From: Caulobacter sp. Root343
Lineage (GTDB): Bacteria > Pseudomonadota > Alphaproteobacteria > Caulobacterales > Caulobacteraceae
Reading direction: 5' to 3'
Assembly (NCBI RefSeq): GCF_001425745.1
Contig: NZ_LMDF01000001.1
Location: 353,154-417,153 of the forward strand
DNA: 64,000 bases
Each line of letters starts with the position of its first letter. The stretch's first letter is position 1. Below are positions 26,244-32,813 of this stretch, piece by piece. The position numbers and the translations under genes are program-made. A model generated the notes under the pieces. That model was given only the letters and a program-made list of their open reading frames with translations. It had not been told where the DNA came from and did not search any database.

Positions 26244-26765
26244 ATGAAGATCGCCAAAACCCTCATCGCCCCCCTTGTCGCCATCGGCCTGTCGGGCCTG
26301 CTGCTGGCCGGCTGCGCCACCGTCCCGACCGTCTACCGCGCCCAGCAGGGCGCGCCTAACGATGTCGGCTATTCCGAATACCGTCTCGAGGCCGGGCGCT
26401 ACCGCGTCACCTTCCAGGGTGGTCCCGGCGCGCCGGAGGCCCAGGTCTCCGACTACGCCCTGCTGCGCGCGGCGGAACTGGCCATCCGTGATGGCTACGA
26501 CTGGTTCCGGATCGCCGACCGCGCGACCACGGCCAGCGGCTATGACCGCGGTCCCCGGATGTCGGTCGGTGGCGGCTCGGCCAGTTTCGGCCGCCATACC
26601 GGCGTTGGCCTGGGCCTCGGCACCAGCTTCAACCTCGGCCCGGGCCCGGCCTATTCCCGCTCGATCGAGGTGGTGTTCGGCAAGGGTCCCGTTCCCAGGG
26701 ATCGCGACGCCTATGACGCGCGTGAGGTCGTGAAGAACGTCGGATACGGGCGGCAGCGGACCTAG
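26244..26765 (+). CDS. CC0125/CC1285-family lipoprotein
   Basis: A 173-residue envelope lipoprotein. The signal sequence ends in the lipobox LLAGC (Cys about residue 25), so it should be lipidated. The mature part begins TVPTVYRAQQGAPNDVGYSEYRLEAGRYRVTF, which contains the GYSEYRLEAGRYRVTF stretch I associate with the CC0125/CC1285 family of Caulobacter. A Gly-rich segment follows (VGGGSASFGRHTGVGLGLG). Function is unknown. It is 11 bp after the pseudouridine synthase and probably shares its transcript. It converges on the MDR gene with only 17 bp between them. Confidence 0.85.
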   Translation: MKIAKTLIAPLVAIGLSGLLLAGCATVPTVYRAQQGAPNDVGYSEYRLEAGRYRVTFQGGPGAPEAQVSDYALLRAAELAIRDGYDWFRIADRATTASGYDRGPRMSVGGGSASFGRHTGVGLGLGTSFNLGPGPAYSRSIEVVFGKGPVPRDRDAYDAREVVKNVGYGRQRT

Positions 26766-26782
26766 GGGAAGGCCCGCCGCGC

Positions 26783-27784
26783 TCATTTCACCTTGAGCAC
26801 GACCTTGCCCTTGGCCCGTCCGGATTCGACATGGACCATCGCGTCATTGAGCGCCTGGAACGGGAAGATGCGATCCACGACCGGTCGGATGACCCCGGCC
26901 TCGATCAGCGCGGTGATCTGGCTGAGCTGCTGGCCGTCGGCGCGCATGAACAGGAACGCGTAGCTGGCCCGCCGCGCCTTGGCCTTCTTGCGAATGCCGC
27001 GGCTCAGGAACCCCATGACCAGTTGCAGGACCCCATTGAGGCCCGCCTCCTTGGCGTACCGAGGATCGGGCGGGCCCGAGATCGAGATCAGTTGGCCGCC
27101 CGGCTTAAGCACGTCCAGCGACTTTTCGAGCGTCTGGCCATCCAAGCTGTTGAGCACGACGTCGTAGCCGGACAGCACCTTTTCGAAGTCGTCCTTCTTG
27201 TAGTCGACGACCACATCGGCCCCGAGGCCTTTGACCAGTCCGACATTGACCGTGCTGGTCGTCGTGGCGACCGAAGCGCCGAGATGCTTGGCCAATTGGA
27301 TAGCGAAGGCTCCGACGCCGCCGGAGCCGGCATGGATCAGCACCTTCTGGCCTTTCTGGAGCTTGGCGCGCTCGACCAGCACCTGCCAGGCCGTCAGGCC
27401 GACCAGGGGAATGGAGGCGGCTTCCTCCATGCTGAGGTTCCGGGGCTTTAGCGCCGCGTCCGCCTGATGGATGGCGATGAACTCGGCGAACGTGCCGATC
27501 TGGCCATCTCGCGGCCGGGCATAGATCTCGTCGCCCGGCTTGAAGCCGCGAACCTTGACGCCGACGCGCACGACCTTGCCGGCCACGTCGTGGCCCAGGA
27601 TGAACGGCGGGCGATAGGGCAGGATCGGCTTGAACTCGCCGTTACGGATTTTCGAATCCAGCAGGTTGAGCGCGGCCGCATGGACCTCGACCAGGATGTC
27701 GTCGTCCCGGAGTCTCGGCTCGGGCGCGTCGCCCAGGCGGAGGGCGGCGCCCTTGCCATATCGATCGAGGATGAAGGCCTTCAT
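26783..27784 (-). CDS. NADP-dependent MDR oxidoreductase, quinone-reductase type
   Basis: A cytoplasmic medium-chain dehydrogenase/reductase of 333 residues that likely reduces quinones or enones with NADPH. The ATG at 27784 begins the conserved MKAFILDRYG and is preceded by GGAG; an in-frame upstream start adds 12 residues of no homology. Visible features are the GroES-like half (ALNLLDSKIRNG, PFILGHDVAGKVVRVG), and the Rossmann half with HAGSGGVGAFAIQLAKHLGA and DVVVDYKKDDFEKVLSGYDVVLNSL. The catalytic-zinc Cys/His set is absent, as in quinone oxidoreductases. It could be part of a stress response, but no regulatory element is evident. Confidence 0.9.
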   Translation of the reverse strand: MKAFILDRYGKGAALRLGDAPEPRLRDDDILVEVHAAALNLLDSKIRNGEFKPILPYRPPFILGHDVAGKVVRVGVKVRGFKPGDEIYARPRDGQIGTFAEFIAIHQADAALKPRNLSMEEAASIPLVGLTAWQVLVERAKLQKGQKVLIHAGSGGVGAFAIQLAKHLGASVATTTSTVNVGLVKGLGADVVVDYKKDDFEKVLSGYDVVLNSLDGQTLEKSLDVLKPGGQLISISGPPDPRYAKEAGLNGVLQLVMGFLSRGIRKKAKARRASYAFLFMRADGQQLSQITALIEAGVIRPVVDRIFPFQALNDAMVHVESGRAKGKVVLKVK

Positions 27785-27904
27785 GGTGGTGGTGCTCCAG
27801 TCGCCGCCGTCGCTGGCCAATGACTTTGATCGTGACGGCTCGCGAGGGCGAGTAGGACGGCGTTTGCCGCTGATATCGAAAGACCGGCGCGGGAACTCAG
27901 GCGT

Positions 27905-28720
27905 CTAGGCGGGCAAACGCATCTGCTTGCGCAGGCTCTTGTCGAAGGCCTTGGCCGGCGCGAACCGGCGCAGGAGCGAGATCTGCTTGGCCAGCTGACC
28001 GGCCGGATAGCGCAGGCGCGGCTGAGGGTCGACGGCGGCGGCGCGGACCACCTTGGCCACTACTTCGGGCAGGTCGGCGGTGGGCATGACGTCGTCGAGC
28101 AGGGCCCGGACACCGGCCCGCGCCTGGTCGTAGACGGCGATGGGCGCGTCGACCGACAAGGCGTTCTGGTCGAAGGCGCTGCGGATATAGCCCGGCTCGA
28201 TCAGGGATACACGGACACCAAAGGCGCGGACCTCGTGGTCGAGGGATTCCGAATAGCCTTCCAGCGCGTGCTTGCTGGCCGAGTAGTGGGCGGAATAGGG
28301 GGCGGGGATCAGTCCGAGCACGGAGCTGATGTTGAGGATGCGTCCCTGGCGGCGCGCGCGCATCGACGGCAGCACCGCATTGATCACCCGCATGACGCCG
28401 AACAGATTGACGTCGAACAGGGCCTGGGCCTGGCGGATCGAGGTTTCCTCGGCCCCCCCCACCAAGCCTAGCCCGGCATTGTTGACCAGCAGGTCGATCT
28501 GGCCCGCCTCGGCAAGGATCTTGCCGATCAGCGCCTGGACGGATCCGTCGTCGGTGACGTCACACGTCAACATGCGCACGTCCTTGGGCGGATCGGCGAG
28601 AGGCCGCCGGCTAGTGCCATAGACGGTGAACCCGGCCGCGGCCAGGTTCTGGGCGATCGCGCGGCCGATGCCGGCGGACGCTCCTGTCACCAGGGCGATT
28701 TTCTTGCGTTGAGCGGTCAT
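27905..28720 (-). CDS. short-chain dehydrogenase/reductase
   Basis: A classical SDR of 271 residues. The start at 28720 (MTAQRKKIALVTGASAGIG) sits correctly before the nucleotide-binding motif TGASAGIG (about 12-19); longer starts would run into the operator. Other motifs are LLVNNAGLGLVGG, ISSVLG with the catalytic Ser, and YSASKHALEGYSESL with the catalytic Tyr and Lys. The substrate is unknown. The gene diverges from a TetR-type regulator with a 41-bp perfect inverted repeat in the 105-bp gap, so repression by that TetR protein is very likely. Confidence 0.92.
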   Translation of the reverse strand: MTAQRKKIALVTGASAGIGRAIAQNLAAAGFTVYGTSRRPLADPPKDVRMLTCDVTDDGSVQALIGKILAEAGQIDLLVNNAGLGLVGGAEETSIRQAQALFDVNLFGVMRVINAVLPSMRARRQGRILNISSVLGLIPAPYSAHYSASKHALEGYSESLDHEVRAFGVRVSLIEPGYIRSAFDQNALSVDAPIAVYDQARAGVRALLDDVMPTADLPEVVAKVVRAAAVDPQPRLRYPAGQLAKQISLLRRFAPAKAFDKSLRKQMRLPA

Positions 28721-28762
28721 GGGCCTTCCCGTAGGCAGAGCGCGCCGGAGTGGCGTTGCACT

Positions 28763-28803
28763 TTGCATTACGATCATAATGTGCAATTATGATCGTAATG
28801 CAA
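28763..28803. promoter_or_regulatory. perfect 41-bp inverted repeat, TetR operator
   Basis: Two perfect 18-bp arms, TTGCATTACGATCATAAT (28763-28780) and its exact complement (28786-28803), flank the 5-bp spacer GTGCA. Each arm contains a 14-bp near-palindrome centred on GATC (ATTACGATCATAAT and ATTATGATCGTAAT), so two dimers could bind side by side. It lies midway between the SDR start (28720) and the TetR start (28826), so one site could control both genes. Protein identity is inferred from adjacency. Confidence 0.88.
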
Positions 28804-28825
28804 TAGGATTCTTGGAGGCGCGACC

Positions 28826-29410
28826 ATGCGCTACGAAAAAGGTCATCGGGACGCGTCGCGTCAGCGGATCCTGCAGGCAGCCTCGGAACGGTTCCGCGCC
28901 GACGGCATCGCCGCCTCGGGGCTGTCGCGCGTCATGCAGGACGCCGGCCTGACCAACGGCGCCTTCTACCCACACTTCCAGTCCAAGACCGAACTGGTGC
29001 GCGAAAGCCTGGCCGCCGCCATGGAGACCCAAGCCCAGCAGATGGCCGAGGTCCTCGACGCCGAGGGCCTCGACGGAGTCATCGCGACCTACCTCTCGCC
29101 CGAGCACCGGGACAATCCGGGGATCGGCTGCGCGGTCTCGGCTCTGGGCGCCGAGCTCGCCCGCGAGCCGCCGGAAACGCGCGCGGTCCACTTCTCGCGC
29201 GCCACGGCGCTGGTCAAACAGGTCGCGGCCCATATGCCCCCCGAGGCCGAGGATCCCGAGGGCATGGCGCTGGCGTTCTTCGCGACCATGATCGGTACGT
29301 TGCAGCTGGCCCGCGTTGCAGACAGCGCCGAAATGTCCGATCGCATTCTCGCCGTCGGCCGGCAGGCGGCGCGAGCGCTGTCGCGAACGCCGTCCTTGTC
29401 CGTGGCCTAG
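28826..29410 (+). CDS. TetR-family transcriptional regulator
   Basis: A 194-residue repressor. The helix-turn-helix (RQRILQAASERFRADGIAASGLSRVMQDAGLTNGAFYPHFQSKTEL, key pieces GLSRVMQDAGLTNGAFYPHF) is canonical. The C-terminal helical domain (PEHRDNPGIGCAVSALGAELA) resembles the AcuR/NemR-like group, in which reactive electrophiles are often the inducers; that comparison is tentative. It is divergent from the SDR gene, and the 41-bp inverted repeat ends 22 bp before its start codon, so autoregulation is expected. Confidence 0.92.
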   Translation: MRYEKGHRDASRQRILQAASERFRADGIAASGLSRVMQDAGLTNGAFYPHFQSKTELVRESLAAAMETQAQQMAEVLDAEGLDGVIATYLSPEHRDNPGIGCAVSALGAELAREPPETRAVHFSRATALVKQVAAHMPPEAEDPEGMALAFFATMIGTLQLARVADSAEMSDRILAVGRQAARALSRTPSLSVA

Positions 29411-29595
29411 GCTAGCGGTGACGGCGAGGGCGTTGTTAGCGCGGCTTAATGCCTACTAAGTTGATATGATTTGCCGCGCCACCCGTCCCAAGGCCACGCT
29501 TCGGGACGATCGGCGCGGTGTTCTCGCGCCGGCGGCTCTTTCCTGGCGGTGCGCCCATGCCTGATGAAAACCGATCGTCGAACGCTGGCGCCGTC

Positions 29596-30882
29596 CTACG
29601 CGTCGGTGATGAGGCTGTGCTTCTTGGTGTCCGGCATTCGCAGATAGACGATCAGCGACACGGCGATCATCACCGTCACGTACACATAGAAGCCGCGCTC
29701 CATGCCTCGGCCCTTGAACCACAGCGCCACATATTCCGCCGTACCGCCAAACACGGTGTTGGCCAGAGCATAGGGCAGGGCGACGCCCAGCGCCCGGATG
29801 TGAGCGGGAAAGAGCTCGGCCTTCACCACGGCGTTGATCGCCGTGTAGCCGGTGACGATGACCAAGGCGCCCAGAACCAGCAGGAAGGCCGCGAACGAGC
29901 TGCTGGTGGTCTCGAGCATACGGAAGATGATCCAGGTGAAGGCCACGCCCAGAACGCCGAAACCTACCATCAAGGGCTTGCGGCCGATGCGATCCGACAG
30001 CGCGCCGGCGACGGGCTGCAGCAGCATGTAGACGAACAACGCCGCCGCCGTGATCGCGGTGGCGGACTCGCGGCTGAAGCCGGAGGTGTTGACCAGGAAC
30101 TTCTGCATGTAGGTCGAGTAGGCGTAGAAGGCCAAGGTGCCGCCGGCGGTCAGCAGCATCACGGTCATCGCCTGCTTGGGGTGGTTGCGGAACAGCGCCC
30201 AGCCGCTGGAAACGGCGCGCGGGTCGCGCTTGACGGCGAGATAGCTGTTGGTTTCGCTCAGGCCGCGCCGGATGTAGAACACGGCGATGGCCAGCACGCC
30301 GCCCGCGGCGAAGGGAATGCGCCAGCCCCAGGTCTCCAGGTCGTGGACCGGCAGGAGCGCCTGCAGCAACAGCAGCACGCACAACGCGATCAACTGACCC
30401 GAGATCAGGGTCACGTACTGGAAGCTGGAGAAGAAGCCGCGGTTCTCGCGCCCCGCCATCTCGGACAGGTAGGTGGCCGAGGCGCCGTATTCGCCGCCGA
30501 CCGAAAGACCCTGCAGCAGCCGAGCGATCAGCAGTATGGCCGGCGCGAAGATGCCGATCCGGTCGTAGCCCGGCGTCACCGCGATCATCAGGGATCCGGC
30601 GCACATCAGGGTGACCGAGAAGGTCAGGCCCGCCTTGCGGCCCTTGCGATCGGCGTACATGCCCATGACCCAGGCGCCGATCGGACGCATGACGAACCCG
30701 ACCGCGAAGATCGCCGCGGCGCTCAGAAGTTGGGCGGTCGGATCGTCGGAGGGAAAGAAGGCCGGCGCGAAATAGAGCGTGAAGGCCGAGTAGGCATACC
30801 AGTCGTACCACTCCACCAGATTGCCGGCCGAGCCGCCGATGATCGACTTGATCCGTTGGCGACGATCGAGAACATCTCCCAA
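29596..30882 (-). CDS. MFS transporter, metabolite:H+ symporter type (KgtP-like)
   Basis: An inner-membrane permease of 428 residues with about 12 membrane helices. The N-terminus IGGSAGNLVEWYDWYAYSAF and the loop GMYADRKGRKAGL are hallmarks of the metabolite:H+ symporter (MHS) subfamily, together with GLSVGGEYGASATYLSEMAGRENRGFFSSFQ and SDRIGRKPLM in the second half. Relatives carry alpha-ketoglutarate, proline/betaine, citrate or shikimate; the FFSSFQYVT/TLAFYAYSTYMQKFL pattern is closest to alpha-ketoglutarate permeases as I recall them. It stands alone. A weak 6-bp hairpin (29484-29508) lies downstream as a possible terminator. Confidence 0.88.
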   Translation of the reverse strand: MGDVLDRRQRIKSIIGGSAGNLVEWYDWYAYSAFTLYFAPAFFPSDDPTAQLLSAAAIFAVGFVMRPIGAWVMGMYADRKGRKAGLTFSVTLMCAGSLMIAVTPGYDRIGIFAPAILLIARLLQGLSVGGEYGASATYLSEMAGRENRGFFSSFQYVTLISGQLIALCVLLLLQALLPVHDLETWGWRIPFAAGGVLAIAVFYIRRGLSETNSYLAVKRDPRAVSSGWALFRNHPKQAMTVMLLTAGGTLAFYAYSTYMQKFLVNTSGFSRESATAITAAALFVYMLLQPVAGALSDRIGRKPLMVGFGVLGVAFTWIIFRMLETTSSSFAAFLLVLGALVIVTGYTAINAVVKAELFPAHIRALGVALPYALANTVFGGTAEYVALWFKGRGMERGFYVYVTVMIAVSLIVYLRMPDTKKHSLITDA

Positions 30883-31205
30883 GATTTCATCCCCCTGGCG
30901 GCCGGGCGTTTCGTGGCGTCACACGCGGTCGCGACGCGACCGTCCGAGCGTCTGCCCCCGTGTGCTGTTCAAACGGACGGCGCGCGGATTTCCGCCATCG
31001 GGCTCGGTCGTCAATCTAGCCGGCCCGCGCCGAGAGCTTGTCCGTCGGTCGAAATGCCCGCATTTGATCTCGAAGTGCGACGCTCTTGGACGCTTGGGCC
31101 CGACCTAGCCTTCGACCCGGTCTTTGACATCGACGTCGCGGTTCCGGCGCGATGTTCTGTACACGGCGCGCTGTCGCGCCGCCCCTTTTTCGGAGGGACG
31201 ACGCC
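30883..31205. promoter_or_regulatory. divergent gap MFS / ECF sigma, with hairpin near the sigma RBS
   Basis: This 323-bp gap holds no supported gene. Its right end has a 7-bp perfect stem (CGGCGCG, 31164-31170, with its complement 31175-31181), a 4-nt loop, four C and then five T (31186-31190). This terminator-like structure ends directly before the sigma-factor Shine-Dalgarno GGAGGG (31192-31197). It could block upstream read-through or attenuate the ECF gene. No clear promoter elements were recognised. Confidence 0.45.
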
Positions 31206-31790
31206 ATGGACGGTCTGACCGCTCGCCTGAACTGGTTCAAGGCGGTGATCCTGCCCCATGAGGCGGCTCTGCGATCGCGCCTGCGCCGCGTGTGCCCCAC
31301 GGGCTTCGATGTCGACAACCTGGTGGCCGAGAGCCTGGCCCGCGCCTACACCGCCAAGGACATCGACCGCATTCCGACCGGACGCGGCTATCTGTTCACG
31401 ATCGCCCGCAACCTGCTGATCGACACCCTGCGGCGGGAAACCATCGTCTCGCTGGACTTCGTCGCCGACCTCGACACCTTGCGCGGCGACGACAGCCTGG
31501 AAGCGTCGCTGACCGCCCGCGACGAGTTGCGCTGGCTGCTCGCCACGATCGAAACCCTGCCCCCACAATGCCGCCAAGTGTTCATTTTTCGGCGGGTGCA
31601 CGATGTTTCGTTCCAGGAGATAGCGGTTCGCATGTCCCTATCCGTTTCGACAGTTGAGAAGCATCTTGCTAGAGCTGTGATGCTCGTGGCCAAGGCGATG
31701 TCCGAGCGCGAGGAAGACAGTTTTGACCGCAACAAACGCAGCGCTGGAAAGGCAGGCGATCGACGACCAGGCCTCGGCGTTCGTCGTTAG
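31206..31790 (+). CDS. ECF RNA polymerase sigma factor, FecI type
   Basis: A 194-residue extracytoplasmic-function sigma factor. The ATG at 31206 follows GGAGGG at good spacing; an upstream in-frame ATG is not preceded by one. Region 2 is visible as GFDVDNLVAESLARAYTAKDIDRIPTGRGYLFTIARNLLIDTLRR (core RGYLFTIARNLLIDTLR). Region 4 is LPPQCRQVFIFRRVHDVSFQEIAVRMSLSVSTVEKHLARA (core SFQEIAVRMSLSVSTVEKHL). It overlaps the FecR gene by 68 bp. With FecR and an STN-bearing receptor it forms a complete surface-signalling cascade, so it should direct transcription of the TBDR 3-acylase genes when the receptor is occupied. Confidence 0.93.
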   Translation: MDGLTARLNWFKAVILPHEAALRSRLRRVCPTGFDVDNLVAESLARAYTAKDIDRIPTGRGYLFTIARNLLIDTLRRETIVSLDFVADLDTLRGDDSLEASLTARDELRWLLATIETLPPQCRQVFIFRRVHDVSFQEIAVRMSLSVSTVEKHLARAVMLVAKAMSEREEDSFDRNKRSAGKAGDRRPGLGVRR

Positions 31791-32715
31791 ATTGCAGGAA
31801 GGCGCCAGCGCGAGCGAGCGCCAGGCCATCGCCGATTGGATCGAGGCCGATCCGCGCCATGCCGTGGCGTTCGCACGCATGGAAGTGGCCTGGGAGGTCG
31901 GGGATCGGCTGAGGGCCAGCCCTCCGCCGATCGAGGCGCCCGAGGCGGCGACCGATGTCGACGACAAGCCTCGGGTGTCACGCCGGGCCCTGGTCGGCGC
32001 CGGACTGGCGGCCTCGATCGCCACGGTCGGCGCGACGGTGGCCTGGCGCTACGCCAGTGATGTGGACCTCCACCATACGCGGTTGGGCGAGCGCCGGATC
32101 ATCACCTTGGCCGATGGCTCCCGGATTCACCTGAACACCGCTTCGGCCGTCGAGGTGGCGATGCGCAAGCGCAGCCGGCGCATCCGCCTGATCAAGGGCG
32201 AGGCGCTGTTCGAGGTAGCCCACGATCCCAGCCGGCCGTTCCTGGTGGATGCGGGCGCCGCGCGCCTGCGCGCCGTCGGCACCGCCTTCAACGTGCGCAT
32301 TCGTGACACCGTGGTCGAGCTGACGGTCACCGAAGGCGTCGTGGCGGTGGCCGAGGACGCGGCCGATGTCCATCGACCGGACGCGCCGAAGATCGTCGCC
32401 GGCGGTGGGGCGGTGATCGGTTCCGGGGCGATGGCCCCCACGGCGCTGAACGCCACCGTCCTGCGCCAACGTACCGCCTGGCAGGACGGGGTCATCGAAC
32501 TGGACGGCGAAACGCTGGCCCAGGCGGTGGAGGAGTTCAACCGCTACCGCAAGGCGCCGATCATCGTCGGCGACCCTCGCCTGGCCAATCTGCGGGTCGG
32601 CGGACGGTTCGAGGTCGACGAGGCCGAGAAATTCCTGACGGCCGTCGAAGGCAGTTTCCCGGTCAGCGCGATCGCCGCGGCCGACGGCAGCATCCTGCTG
32701 GTTTCGCGCTCCTGA
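31723..32715 (+). CDS. FecR-type anti-sigma factor / sigma regulator
   Basis: A single-pass inner-membrane protein of 330 residues that should hold and release the ECF sigma factor in response to the receptor. It starts at TTG, with AGGA eight bases upstream, inside the sigma gene. This start is needed to include the whole N-terminal DUF4880 domain (ALERQAIDDQASAFVVRLQ, ADPRHAVAFARMEVAWE, about 7-58). A membrane helix follows (about 88-108), then the periplasmic FecR domain (HHTRLGERRIITLADGSRIHLNTAS, IKGEALFEVAHDPSRPFLV), and a C-terminal DUF4974-like segment (LAQAVEEFNRYRKAPIIVGDP). The overlap with the sigma gene implies translational coupling. Confidence 0.93.
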   Translation: MTATNAALERQAIDDQASAFVVRLQEGASASERQAIADWIEADPRHAVAFARMEVAWEVGDRLRASPPPIEAPEAATDVDDKPRVSRRALVGAGLAASIATVGATVAWRYASDVDLHHTRLGERRIITLADGSRIHLNTASAVEVAMRKRSRRIRLIKGEALFEVAHDPSRPFLVDAGAARLRAVGTAFNVRIRDTVVELTVTEGVVAVAEDAADVHRPDAPKIVAGGGAVIGSGAMAPTALNATVLRQRTAWQDGVIELDGETLAQAVEEFNRYRKAPIIVGDPRLANLRVGGRFEVDEAEKFLTAVEGSFPVSAIAAADGSILLVSRS

Positions 32716-32813
32716 GCGTCGACTGAAATTTATTCTCCGGACGGATGGCGGTTCTGGGCGAGCCGGCTCGTTGGACGTGGTTGACATGGTTTAACTGCGC
32801 TGGGGGCGCCGAC

